Shown here piece by piece: positions 17,471-25,831 of a DNA stretch of 64,000 bases. The first letter of the stretch is position 1, and each line of letters opens with the position of its first letter. Origin of the DNA: Rhizobium cauense (lineage in GTDB: Bacteria > Pseudomonadota > Alphaproteobacteria > Rhizobiales > Rhizobiaceae); assembly GCF_019511525.1 (NCBI RefSeq), contig NZ_JAEUAT010000010.1, forward strand, positions 168,972 to 232,971, given 5' to 3'. A program made the translations under genes and the position numbers. The notes beneath the pieces are model-generated. The model was not told the origin of the DNA. It ran no database searches and worked only from the letters and a program-made list of their open reading frames with translations.

Positions 17471-17515
17471 GGTCGGATCGATCTCGTGTGGCGTGTGATC
17501 GAGCCACGCCTCCAC

Positions 17516-19075
17516 TCAGCGCTTCAAGCTGCCTAGGATGCCGCGCACCAGCGCTCGCCCGACCTGTGTCGCCACGGTACGGGCGACGCTCTTCATCGCT
17601 GCTTCGACGACCGTTTCGCGCTGATAGCCGGGGGAACGGGCGCGGCCCTGGCTCTTGGCCTGCGGCTCGTTGTCGTCATCACCAAAGCCCGGTAGCGTCC
17701 AGCGACCCGTCGCGCTGCCCTCTGTCGGTTCCGTCGGCTGCACCTGCTTCGCGGCATCGGAGTCTGACGCCTTCTTGGCGCGTGCCGTCAGAATCTCGAA
17801 GGCGGATTCGCGATCGAGATCCTCGTCATAGACGCCGAGCACAGGGCTCTTGTCCATCACCTGCTGGCGTTCGGGATCAGTCAGCGGGCCGACGCGTCCG
17901 GACGGCGGGCGCACCAGCGTCCGCTCGACGATCGAGGGTGAACCCTTCGCCTCCAGCGTCGACACCAGCGCCTCGCCGGTGCCGAGCGTGGTGATAACCG
18001 TGGCGCAGTCGAAGGCAGGGTTGGGACGGAAGGTGTCGGCCGCCGTCTTCACCGCCTTCTGCTCGCGGGGCGAATAAGCGCGCAGCGCATGCTGCACGCG
18101 GTTGCCGAGCTGAGCGAGCACCGTTTCCGGCACATCGAGCGGGTTCTGCGTCACGAAATAGACGCCGACGCCCTTTGAACGGATAAGGCGCACGACCTGT
18201 TCGACGCGCTCGGTCAACACCTTCGGGGCGTCGTTGAAGAGCAGATGCGCTTCATCGAAGAAGAACACGAGGTTCGGCTTTTCGGGGTCGCCCACCTCAG
18301 GCAATTCCTCGAAGAGTTCGGAGAGCAGCCACAGCAGGAAGGTCGCGTAGAGCCGCGGGTTCATCATCAGCTTGTCGGCGGCAAGCACCGAAATCTGGCC
18401 ATAGCCGCGGTTGTTGGTTCGCATGATGTCTGTGATCTTCAGCGCCGGCTCGCCGAAGAAGTGTTCGGCACCCTGCTGTTCCAGGACCAGCAGGCCACGC
18501 TGGATCGAGGCGACAGACGCCTTCGAGATCAGGCCGAACTGGCTGGAAAGCTCGGTGGCGTTCTCCGCCATGTAGTTCAAGAGCGATGAGAAGTCCTTGA
18601 GGTCGAGCAGCGGCAGGCCGCCCTGATCGGCAATCTTGAAGGCGATGTTGATAACACCTTCCTGCGGTTCCGACGCATCCATCAGCCGCGCCAGCAGCAA
18701 CGGCCCCATTTCGGCGATGGTGGTGCGGACGCGGTGACCCTTCTCGCCAAATAGATCCCAGAAAATGACAGGGAACTGGTCGAAGTCGTAGTCGTCAAAG
18801 CCGATCTGCTCGGCGCGCTTGGTCAGGAAATCCTTCGGTTCGCCTTTTGCCGCGATGCCGGAGAGGTCGCCCTTGATGTCGGCGCAGAAGACCGGCACGC
18901 CGGCCCGCGAAAAGCCCTCGGCGAGCACTTGCAGCGTCACCGTCTTGCCGGTGCCGGTCGCGCCCGTCACCAAGCCGTGGCGGTTCCCGAACTTCAGGTC
19001 GAGATACTCCGGCTTGTTGATGCTGTCATCGGGATTGCGGCTGACGCCAACGAAAATCTTGCCATCCTCGAGCAT
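17516..19075 (-). CDS. HerA/DUF853 family helicase-like ATPase (YjgR-type)
   Basis: 519 residues from ATG 19075 (MLEDGKIFVGVSRN), chosen because AGGGAGAA lies 8 nt upstream and family members start there; the frame remains open further 5'. Walker A GATGTGKTV (about 38-46), Walker B NLVFFFDEAHLLF (about 268-280), then TERVEQVVRLIRSKGVGVYFVTQNP with the sensor glutamine, as in HerA-type hexameric pumps. The C-terminal 90 residues are low-complexity and end in a basic helix (VARTVATQVGRALVRGIL). E. coli YjgR is the namesake; its physiological role is unknown. Single gene; no NurA partner nuclease nearby. Confidence 0.85.
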   Translation of the reverse strand: MLEDGKIFVGVSRNPDDSINKPEYLDLKFGNRHGLVTGATGTGKTVTLQVLAEGFSRAGVPVFCADIKGDLSGIAAKGEPKDFLTKRAEQIGFDDYDFDQFPVIFWDLFGEKGHRVRTTIAEMGPLLLARLMDASEPQEGVINIAFKIADQGGLPLLDLKDFSSLLNYMAENATELSSQFGLISKASVASIQRGLLVLEQQGAEHFFGEPALKITDIMRTNNRGYGQISVLAADKLMMNPRLYATFLLWLLSELFEELPEVGDPEKPNLVFFFDEAHLLFNDAPKVLTERVEQVVRLIRSKGVGVYFVTQNPLDVPETVLAQLGNRVQHALRAYSPREQKAVKTAADTFRPNPAFDCATVITTLGTGEALVSTLEAKGSPSIVERTLVRPPSGRVGPLTDPERQQVMDKSPVLGVYDEDLDRESAFEILTARAKKASDSDAAKQVQPTEPTEGSATGRWTLPGFGDDDNEPQAKSQGRARSPGYQRETVVEAAMKSVARTVATQVGRALVRGILGSLKR

Positions 19076-19267
19076 TTCGAAAATTCTCCCTGCGGCCGTC
19101 GGCGCCGATTGCGTCAAAATGCGGAGTATGGGTTCCGCACGGTCATTATAAAATCGCCACTCTGTTATAAGCAGGGAGTTCAGTGCGGACAACTGTCTGC
19201 ATTAAAAGGAAAAGTGGGATAAAGCCTGCTTCCGCCGCGGGCGGCTTGAGTTGCTCCCCAAGTTCGA

Positions 19268-19289
19268 TTAACGTTGACGTTAACGTTAA
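19268..19289 (+). promoter_or_regulatory. Direct/inverted repeat, candidate operator
   Basis: TTAACGTT at 19268-19275 is repeated after 12 bp within the perfect palindrome TTAACGTTAA (19280-19289), separated by GACG. It ends 4 bp before the AGGAGG ribosome site of the 130-aa gene, so a bound protein would block initiation. No candidate regulator is adjacent. Confidence 0.45.
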
Positions 19290-19305
19290 AAATAGGAGGC
19301 TGACA

Positions 19306-19698
19306 ATGACTGAAATCGTAGACCAGATCGCCGCGCGTGTGGGCATCACCCCGGAACTGGCCGAAAAGGCAGTGGGCATGATGCTCGGCTTCTTGCAGCG
19401 TGAAGCGGCGGACGGTCCGGTTACCAAGATGATTGAGGCCATCCCCGGCGCGTCCGACCTCGTTGCCAAGTACAACGGCGAAGGCGGGAGCGGTGGCGGC
19501 ATCCTCGGCAGCATCATGGGCGCGCTCGGCGGCGGCGGCATTATGGCGCTCGGTCAGCAGCTGATGTCGGAAGGCCTCGGCATGAGCGAGATCACCTCGC
19601 TTGCCAGGGAAACCATCGCGGTTGCCGAACAGCATGCAGGCAAGGAAGTTGTCGACGAGGTTGTCGGCTCGGTTCCGGGGCTTAGCCAGTTCGTCTGA
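19306..19698 (+). CDS. Small glycine-rich helical protein (DUF2780/DUF2267-like)
   Basis: 130 residues from ATG 19306 with a perfect AGGAGG 6 nt upstream. N-terminal helix pair VDQIAARVGITPELAEKAVGMMLGFL, PVTKMIEAIPGASDLV, a glycine-rich linker GGSGGGILGSIMGALGGGG, then helices ending DEVVGSVPGLSQFV. This arrangement resembles DUF2780 (VcgC/VcgE) or DUF2267 proteins; the exact family is uncertain and neither has a known function. No signal peptide. Flanked by a repeat element 5' and a strong terminator 3', so it is a monocistronic, individually regulated unit. Confidence 0.75.
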   Translation: MTEIVDQIAARVGITPELAEKAVGMMLGFLQREAADGPVTKMIEAIPGASDLVAKYNGEGGSGGGILGSIMGALGGGGIMALGQQLMSEGLGMSEITSLARETIAVAEQHAGKEVVDEVVGSVPGLSQFV

Positions 19699-19719
19699 AC
19701 GGCAAAACACGAATTTTCG

Positions 19720-19752
19720 ACGGGCGGGCTTGTTCCCGCCCGTTTTCTTTTC
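19720..19752 (+). terminator. Intrinsic terminator
   Basis: ACGGGCGGG, loop CTTGTT, CCCGCCCGT followed by TTTCTTTT. Nine-base-pair perfect stem 22 bp after the stop of the 130-aa protein gene; its end abuts the stop of the convergent lipoprotein gene. Confidence 0.9.
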
Positions 19753-19755
19753 CGC

Positions 19756-20187
19756 CTACCGCGTTACGCCAAGCAATGTCAGCCAGATTTCCGACTGATC
19801 GCTGGCTGCCTGGCGCCCGGCATCGCCAAGCACAGGCGTGCCGCAGTAGCGTTTGACGTTGGCCCGGTCGGCATGGCTGAGCTGAGGATTGCGCGACGCG
19901 ACAATGACTTGACGCCAGGCGCAGCCGAGTACGGGGTCGACAACTATGCCCCCCGCGCAGCCGGTGCTCAGGCAGAAGGAGACCTTCCGCTGGCTCTCGA
20001 TGCGACCCGCAATCGCGTCCGCATACAGCCCGGTCCAGGCGGCGCGAATATCCTCGCAGCTCCCGGGAGTCTTGCTCTGATGGCAGTCAACCTTCGGGAC
20101 ATAGCTCTCAGCGGGCGGCCAATCGGCAACCTCGGCAAGGCTGACGCATCCGCACGCCAGCAGGGCTGTAGCAATCAACTGCAGCAT
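19756..20187 (-). CDS. Small hypothetical lipoprotein
   Basis: 143 residues. Short lipoprotein signal MLQLIATALLACGC, with lipidation at Cys12 or Cys14. The mature part has six further cysteines (VDCHQ, GSCEDI, SFCLSTGC, LGCAW, RYCGTP), suggesting disulfides in the periplasm. No family recognised. It shares the narrow intergenic space with the convergent terminator. Single gene; role unknown. Confidence 0.65.
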   Translation of the reverse strand: MLQLIATALLACGCVSLAEVADWPPAESYVPKVDCHQSKTPGSCEDIRAAWTGLYADAIAGRIESQRKVSFCLSTGCAGGIVVDPVLGCAWRQVIVASRNPQLSHADRANVKRYCGTPVLGDAGRQAASDQSEIWLTLLGVTR

Positions 20188-20304
20188 TGGGCTCCTCGCT
20201 TGATGAAAGCGGCAAGAGAATCACTGAAGATAGGCTCAATGATTCTTACTCGCTGAAGAAGCGTTCCTGAAGCTTGATTGTATCAGGATGGGCAAGACAA
20301 GCAG

Positions 20305-20511
20305 TCAATGCTTGCTCTTGTTTTCCCTTGCCAGCTTGAGAATGACGTCGTCAGCCGCGTCGGCGAGCGCCATCGCGATTTCGGCCGCTTTCCATCCTCG
20401 TTTCTCACCATTGCGGATGAGCTCGAAGAGGATCGGCTCGAACTCTGACCTGCAGGTTTCCATGCGTTGATCGGACGGCGAGCTTTTCTTTGACAACTGA
20501 GTATCTGCCAT
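20305..20511 (-). CDS. Small hypothetical helical protein
   Basis: 68 residues from ATG 20511 (MADTQLSKK). The same frame stays open to 20748 but the upstream part overlaps a strong terminator hairpin and reads as non-coding. Core FEPILFELIRNGEKRGWKAA with EIAMALADAADDVILKLARE looks like two or three helices; no motif recognised. A GGGGTC stretch precedes the start. Function unknown. Confidence 0.5.
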   Translation of the reverse strand: MADTQLSKKSSPSDQRMETCRSEFEPILFELIRNGEKRGWKAAEIAMALADAADDVILKLARENKSKH

Positions 20512-20626
20512 GTGAAGACCCCAAAACCTGAGAATAGGTTTAGCAAGGCCGTGAAAGAGCGCAAGTAAATATATTAATCGAGCTTTAACAATTTCGACTA
20601 ATGCGCGCTTCATTCGCCAAATGATA

Positions 20627-20665
20627 GAAAAAAACAAGAAGGGCCCGCCGGGGTTGGACGAGCCC
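20627..20665 (-). terminator. Orphan intrinsic terminator (minus strand)
   Basis: On the minus strand: GGGCTCGTC, loop CAACCCC, GGCGGGCCC (9 bp with two G-U pairs), then TTCTTGTTTTTTTC. It is 219 nt downstream of the zwf stop and 116 nt before the next small gene on the same strand, so it does not obviously belong to either. Confidence 0.75.
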
Positions 20666-20750
20666 CCGCTGTCTTTGTCGCACTGAAACAGCAACGCGCC
20701 AGCAGAAAAAATCTTCGCTGTGCAAGGGGAAGTGGTCAATTCATCCATAT
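20627..20750 (-). ncRNA. Candidate small RNA upstream of orphan terminator
   Basis: The 372-bp gap 20512-20883 holds no credible gene but ends a minus-strand transcript at a strong terminator with a 7-T tract. AT-rich sequence CTATACAAAATATGG (minus strand, about 20760-20746) could be a -10 region; no clear -35 is visible. A transcript of roughly 80-120 nt would result. The 5' end is a guess. It could instead be the long 3' UTR end of zwf. Confidence 0.35.
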
Positions 20751-20883
20751 TTTGTATAGCGTACCATAAATGTGTTGCGGTGAATTATGGCTAGACATCC
20801 TTGGTGCAATATTTCACCCGGAATGCGGGAAGTCCCTCTAAGTATTATTTGGTTTTACTTTAGTTAAGCGTGCATTTGTGAAG

Positions 20884-22392
20884 CTATTTTGGCTCTTGGT
20901 TGCGTTGGGATTCGCCCAGTTCATGCCATTCCCGGCCATCGCGACGAATGAGTTCGTCGGCGCAGGATGGACCACTGCTTCCGGGTGCGTAGGCCTCCGG
21001 CGTTTCGCCGCTCTTTGCCCATACATCCAGGAAGGGTTGAACCGCAGCCCACCCGGCTTCGATGCCGTCGGCGCGCTGGAACAGCGTTTGGTCCCCGATG
21101 AAGAGGTCGTAAAGAAGCGACTCGTATCCGGTCATCTTGCCGATGTCGAACTTGTCGGCATAGCGGAAGTCGAGCGAGACCGGCACGGTATCGACTGAAA
21201 AACCGGGTGACTTGATGGAGATCTCGACACTCAGTCCCTCATCCGGCTGTACCTGGATGACCATCCTGTTTGGCGGCAGGTGGCGGTTGACGTCCGTTTT
21301 CCGAAATTGCGCGAACGGCACTTGCTGGAAGGTGATGACGACTTCCGTATCGCGGGCTGTCAGCGCTTTCCCGGTCCGGAGATAGAAGGGGACGCCTGCC
21401 CAGCGCCAGGAGTCGACGTAAAGCTTCAGTGCAACAAAGGTTTCGGTGTTGCTGTCAGGTGAGACGTCCTTTGTCTCCCGGAAAGCCGCAATATCGTTTC
21501 CATCGAGCTTGCCGGCCGTATAGGCGCCGCGCACTGCATGGGTGGCGGCTTCCTCCGGCGTGTAGATGCGCAGCGCGCCCAAAGCCTTGCTCTTTTCCGT
21601 ACGGATCGCTTCCGCGCCAAAGCCGTTCGGGGCCTCCATCGCGATCATCGCCAGCAACTGGAACAGGTGGTTGGGGATCATGTCGCGCAGCGCGCCGGTG
21701 GCGTCGTAGAACTTGCCGCGGCTGCCGACGTCCACCGTTTCGGCAGCGGTGATCTGCACGTTGTCGATATAGTTGTTGTTCCAGAGTGCCTCGATCATCA
21801 TATTGGCAAAGCGGGCGGTCAGAATGTTCTGCACCGTTTCCTTCCCCAGGAAATGGTCGAGGCGATACACCTGGCTCTCGGCTATCTTGCTCAGAATGCG
21901 GGCGTTCAGCGCGCGCGCGGAGGCAAGGTCCGTGCCGAAGGGCTTCTCGATTGCGATCCGCCGGAAGCATCCGTCAGCCTCGCTGGTGAGCCCGTGTTCT
22001 GCAAGCTTTTCGACAAGCGTCCCGAAGAATTGCGGCGGCACGGCGAAGTAGAAGGCGGCGTTGCAGCTTGCCAGGTGCTTCTTGATCTCGAGGAATATCC
22101 CGTCCTGCATGAAGTCACCCGAAAGGTAGGAGATGCGCTGGCGAAGTCGTCTCCAGGCATCGTCGGTCTCGGGTCGGATAGGCTCGCTCAGGCTAGCAAG
22201 GAAGCTGTCGAGCCGCGCCACCAGGGAAGCGTCATCGCCGGGCTCAATGCTGACGCCGAGGATCTTCAGGTCGTCGCCGACAAGGCCGCTCCGGGTCAGA
22301 TTGATGATGGCAGGTATCAGCAGGCGCCGCGTCAGGTCGCCGGTGGCGCCGAAGATGACAAGGGTGGCTGGCGGAATGGGGGCGGCGTCCAT
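20884..22392 (-). CDS. zwf: Glucose-6-phosphate 1-dehydrogenase
   Basis: 502 residues from ATG 22392, with GAGGAGAC 6 nt upstream; a 25-codon 5' extension of the frame is unlikely. NADP-binding GATGDLTRRLL (about 14-24), the EKPFGTD motif (about 148-154) and the active-site signature YRLDHFLGKE (about 176-185) are all present. It oxidises glucose-6-phosphate to 6-phosphogluconolactone, entry to the Entner-Doudoroff and pentose phosphate routes. In many rhizobia zwf is in an operon with pgl and edd; here it is alone, followed by the trans-aconitate methyltransferase gene upstream on the same strand, so this may be a second zwf copy (inference). Confidence 0.93.
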   Translation of the reverse strand: MDAAPIPPATLVIFGATGDLTRRLLIPAIINLTRSGLVGDDLKILGVSIEPGDDASLVARLDSFLASLSEPIRPETDDAWRRLRQRISYLSGDFMQDGIFLEIKKHLASCNAAFYFAVPPQFFGTLVEKLAEHGLTSEADGCFRRIAIEKPFGTDLASARALNARILSKIAESQVYRLDHFLGKETVQNILTARFANMMIEALWNNNYIDNVQITAAETVDVGSRGKFYDATGALRDMIPNHLFQLLAMIAMEAPNGFGAEAIRTEKSKALGALRIYTPEEAATHAVRGAYTAGKLDGNDIAAFRETKDVSPDSNTETFVALKLYVDSWRWAGVPFYLRTGKALTARDTEVVITFQQVPFAQFRKTDVNRHLPPNRMVIQVQPDEGLSVEISIKSPGFSVDTVPVSLDFRYADKFDIGKMTGYESLLYDLFIGDQTLFQRADGIEAGWAAVQPFLDVWAKSGETPEAYAPGSSGPSCADELIRRDGREWHELGESQRNQEPK

Positions 22393-22506
22393 GCAGGTCT
22401 CCTCGCTGTTTATGTCGACTATAGTCCGCGGGAGGGCCGCGGCAAGCGACAGGATGCCGCCTGCCAATGGCAGGCGAATGTCACTCAGAAGCCGATTGGC
22501 TGACTA

Positions 22507-23277
22507 TCAATTTTTCACGGCCACCATGAAGATCCGCGGAAACCGCAGCAGGACGCGACCGTCCGACATCTTCGGATAGGCCTTTTCCACGCGGCCCAGA
22601 TAGTCCGCCAGGAATGCGTCGCGATGTTCTTCGCCCGCGTGGTCGAGATAGGGCCTGAGGCCCGTCCCCTTCACCCATTCGACGATCGCCGCGGCATCCG
22701 CCATCGGATGATTGTAGGCGGTATGCCAGATGTCGACGCGGGCGGCCTTGCCGATCAGCCGGCTATAGTAGGTCGACGGCGGGGGCAGCGGCTTGCGGCG
22801 AACGCTCCGCGCCTCGAAGGCCGTTTTCCACGGCCCGGCGTGCGCTGTCTCCTCCATCAACAAATGGGTCGGCTCGGTCAGATTATCGGGCATCTGCACC
22901 GCCAGAGCGCCGCCCGGCGCAAGCCCGTCCATGAGGCGCTCGAAGATGTCGAGATGGTTCGGCAGCCACTGAAAGACTGCGTTTGCAAAGAGCAGGTCGG
23001 CCGGCTCGCTCGGTTGCCAGGTCGTAAGGTCGGCCTCCACGAAGGGCGTGCCGGGCATGCGCTTGCGGGCCGCCTCCAGCATGTTCAGGTCGCTGTCCAG
23101 GCCGGAAACGCCAGATGCTCCGAAGCGCTCGACAATCAGTTCCGTCGAATTGCCTGGGCCGCAGCCGAGATCGACGGCATGACGGACATGCTCGAGCGGC
23201 ACCTGTGCCAACAGATCACGTGCGGGGCGCGTGCGCTCGTCCTCGAATTTGACATACTGGCTGGCAGACCATGCCAT
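22507..23277 (-). CDS. tam: Trans-aconitate 2-methyltransferase
   Basis: 256 residues, the usual length. SAM-binding motif VDLGCGPGNSTELI (about 35-48), then GLDSDLNMLEAA, DLLFANAVFQWLPNH and the family-typical C-terminal RFPRIFMVAVKN. Opening WSASQYVKFEDERTRPARDL is diagnostic of Tam. It methylates trans-aconitate, a spontaneous isomer that inhibits aconitase, using SAM in the cytoplasm. Located 15 bp downstream of the TerC/CBS gene on the same strand, so cotranscription is likely, though the functions are unrelated. ACAAGGAGAC provides the ribosome site. Confidence 0.9.
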   Translation of the reverse strand: MAWSASQYVKFEDERTRPARDLLAQVPLEHVRHAVDLGCGPGNSTELIVERFGASGVSGLDSDLNMLEAARKRMPGTPFVEADLTTWQPSEPADLLFANAVFQWLPNHLDIFERLMDGLAPGGALAVQMPDNLTEPTHLLMEETAHAGPWKTAFEARSVRRKPLPPPSTYYSRLIGKAARVDIWHTAYNHPMADAAAIVEWVKGTGLRPYLDHAGEEHRDAFLADYLGRVEKAYPKMSDGRVLLRFPRIFMVAVKN

Positions 23278-23292
23278 GGATCGTCTCCTTGT

Positions 23293-24855
23293 TTATGCAG
23301 CTTCCTCGATACGCTGGACACGCACCTTGTCGATGTTGCGGCCGTCCAATCGGACGACTTCGAAGGCCAGTTCGTCCGTCGTGAAGCCTTCGCCCTCGTG
23401 CGGAAGATGGCCAAGATGCCAGAGAATGAAACCGGCAAGCGTCGAATATCGGTCGGTCTCATCGACGAGATTGGCATCGAGCAGCTTGGAGGCATGGCGA
23501 ATGTCGATCCAGCCGTCGACCGTCAAGGAGCCGTCGTCACCGCGTTCGATCGTGAGCTTTTCCTCGTCCTCATCGGGAAACTCGCCTGCGATCGCCTCCA
23601 GAAGATCGGTCGGTGTCACCATGCCTTCCAGATCGCCGTACTCGTCAAGCACGACCGCAACCGCCTGGCTGGATTGCCGCAGCTGCTCCATCAGTTTCAG
23701 TGCGCTGATGCTCTCGTGCACGACGAGCGGCTGGCGAATGGAGCGCTCCGGATTGATCGCCCCGTCGACAATTATGTCGCGTAGAAGGTCACGAGCGCTG
23801 GCGACGCCGATGAAATTATCGAGGCTGCCGCGCGCTACGGGAAAGCGCGAATGGCCGAGATCCAGGATTCGGTGCTGGAGTTCTGCCTGCGGCGCATCGA
23901 GGTCGAGCCAGTCGATATCGATGCGTGGGGTCATCACCGACTTCGCCGATCGCCCAGCGAGCGCCAGCACGCCCTGGATCATGTCCTTCTCTTCGGTCGA
24001 GAAGACTTCGTCTTCGGCTGTCTGCTCGGCAATCAAATCGGCCGTCGGACCAAGTGTGACCTGCGGGCGCTTGCCGCCGAGCAGATTCAGAACCGCGTCG
24101 GCGGTGCGCTCGCGGATGTTGGTTGGCGTAATCAGTCGCTCGCGATTGTGGCGGGCCAGCTGGTTCAGCGCTTCGATGGTGACCGAGAAGCCGATCGCGG
24201 CGTAGAGGTAACCCTTCGGCAAGTGGACGCCGAAACCTTCGACGATCAGTGAGAAGCCGATCATCATCAGGAATCCCAGGCAGAGGATAACGACTGTCGG
24301 GTGCTTGTTGACGAAGGCGGTTAGCGGCTTGGAGAGCAGCAACATGACGCCGATGGCGAAGACGACTGCAATCATCATGACAGGCAGGTGCTGGACCATG
24401 CCCACGGCGGTAATGACGCTGTCCAGCGAGAAGACCGCGTCGAGCACGACGATCTGCACGATGACCTGCCAGAAAACGGCATGAGCCACCCGTTTCTCGC
24501 TGCTCTCGACATGCCCTTCGAGCCGTTCATGCAGCTCCATTGTGCCCTTGAAGAGCAGGAAAAGGCCGCCGACGATGAGAATGATATCGCGGCCGGAAAA
24601 GCCGTAGTCTGAGATTGTGAATAGCGGCCTTGTCAGTGTCACCACCCAGGCGATGGAGGCAAGCAGCGCCAGACGGATAAGCAGCGCGAGCGCAAGGCCG
24701 ATCAGCCGGGCCTGGTCGCGCTGATGTGGCGGGAGCTTGTCGGCGAGAATGGCGATGAAAACGAGGTTGTCGATGCCGAGAACGATCTCGAGCACAATGA
24801 GGGTGGCCAGACCAACCCAGGCGGAAGGGTCGGATATCCAGTCGAAGAATATCAA
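23293..24855 (-). CDS. TerC-family membrane protein with CBS and CorC/HlyC domains
   Basis: 520 residues. Residues about 1-235 are a seven-helix TerC domain with the metal-site acids in EIVLGIDNLVF and VVLDAVFSLDSVITAVGM; about 300-425 is a CBS pair (SVMTPRIDID, VVLDEYGDLEGMVTPTDLLE); about 435-515 is a CorC/HlyC transporter-associated domain. This matches E. coli YegH/YoaE. TerC proteins are linked to manganese efflux and metalation of exported proteins. The start is TTG 24855 with no Shine-Dalgarno directly before it, although AAAGGAGCGG lies about 30 nt upstream; the start may be misplaced or translation weak. Confidence 0.88.
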   Translation of the reverse strand: MIFFDWISDPSAWVGLATLIVLEIVLGIDNLVFIAILADKLPPHQRDQARLIGLALALLIRLALLASIAWVVTLTRPLFTISDYGFSGRDIILIVGGLFLLFKGTMELHERLEGHVESSEKRVAHAVFWQVIVQIVVLDAVFSLDSVITAVGMVQHLPVMMIAVVFAIGVMLLLSKPLTAFVNKHPTVVILCLGFLMMIGFSLIVEGFGVHLPKGYLYAAIGFSVTIEALNQLARHNRERLITPTNIRERTADAVLNLLGGKRPQVTLGPTADLIAEQTAEDEVFSTEEKDMIQGVLALAGRSAKSVMTPRIDIDWLDLDAPQAELQHRILDLGHSRFPVARGSLDNFIGVASARDLLRDIIVDGAINPERSIRQPLVVHESISALKLMEQLRQSSQAVAVVLDEYGDLEGMVTPTDLLEAIAGEFPDEDEEKLTIERGDDGSLTVDGWIDIRHASKLLDANLVDETDRYSTLAGFILWHLGHLPHEGEGFTTDELAFEVVRLDGRNIDKVRVQRIEEAA

Positions 24856-25238
24856 TGGTTCAATGCGGCCGCGCCAGACGGGCCGCTCCTTTCAAGATGA
24901 AAACAATGGGCGTGATTACGTCCGGACGCAGGGCGACGCAGTCTAGTTACCGCAATGATTGAGGAAGGGGCCGCGCTGTGTGCTGGATGCCTTGCACTGA
25001 AGCGAACGGTGTCGCTCTTTCTACAGTGGTCGCTGCCATCGTCGGCCGGAGTATCCCGGCTGGAACGGGCAGAACTGGTACTGGAGGGGTCGCTGTCAGG
25101 CATGTCGCAATTTTGGAGAGGAACAGGAGCGAGCGCAAGAGGCCCGCAAGCAAAATCGCCTATAGCGCCTTAATGTGACAGTATCTTGTAGGAGAGGGGA
25201 GCCGCGCGAACATGCAGTCCGGGCGGCTCTTGAAAGGC
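24856..25238. other. 383-bp region without recognised gene
   Basis: Lies upstream of the TerC/CBS gene and downstream of the cupin gene, both on the minus strand. It contains the 10-bp palindrome CGTCCGGACG (24919-24928). Open frames here lack ribosome sites and protein-like composition. I looked for a yybP-ykoY manganese riboswitch, common before terC genes, and did not find its conserved core. Confidence 0.5.
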
Positions 25239-25706
25239 TCAGGCCGCCAGGATGGTTATGCCGTGCGCGTTGGCTGCGGCCTTCATGCGTTCCATCGTTT
25301 CTGCCGAAGGCGTCACCTTCGGCGCCTCCTGCGAACCGGCAGCTTCCAGGAAGTCGGCCATGTCGCTGTCGACGATCGCCGAGAAGACAGCGGCGTCGGG
25401 ACCGGGATTGGAATAGGCGTGCGCCTGATTCGCCTCGATGCGGACAATGTCGCCCGCCGTGGCTTCGAATTCCTCCAGGCCGGTCTCCGTCGCGCGGCGG
25501 AACGCCAGCCGGCCTTCGATGATCCGGAAGACCTCGGGGCTGGCGTGGCGGTGCAGCGGCGTCCCGTTACCCGGAGCCACAGTAATGTCGAAGATATTGA
25601 GCCAGGTTCCGTGCAGACGAGCCCGTCGCTCGATCCGATCGCCCAGCACGAAGTAAACCTTCGCGCTCGCCTGGGCAGGCGCTTTCACAAATGAGTTGGA
25701 CATCAT
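25239..25706 (-). CDS. Cupin-domain protein
   Basis: 155 residues. Single cupin barrel: motif 1 APGNGTPLHRHASPEVFRII (about 48-67) supplies HxH and a Glu ligand; motif 2 is NQAHAYSNPG (about 94-103) with the final His. Such proteins bind a divalent metal and may be dioxygenases, isomerases or sensors; the substrate cannot be told. Two adjacent ATG codons are possible starts. It stands in the same orientation as the patatin gene 125 bp upstream. Confidence 0.8.
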   Translation of the reverse strand: MMSNSFVKAPAQASAKVYFVLGDRIERRARLHGTWLNIFDITVAPGNGTPLHRHASPEVFRIIEGRLAFRRATETGLEEFEATAGDIVRIEANQAHAYSNPGPDAAVFSAIVDSDMADFLEAAGSQEAPKVTPSAETMERMKAAANAHGITILAA

Positions 25707-25831
25707 GTCTCGCTTTTCTTTTTCTTGGCGGCGAGCCCGTTAGACCTTTACGAAGCCCTTGGCAACCCGCAGCCGCCGAACGTCGCTGTCGCGATTTGTC
25801 GCGGCACATATGGGTTTGGGCGCCCTCCGCT

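Noticed and set aside
24856..25000. yybP-ykoY manganese riboswitch before the TerC gene
   Set aside because: The conserved core (a GGGGAGUA-like loop and its paired partner) could not be found in the 5' region.
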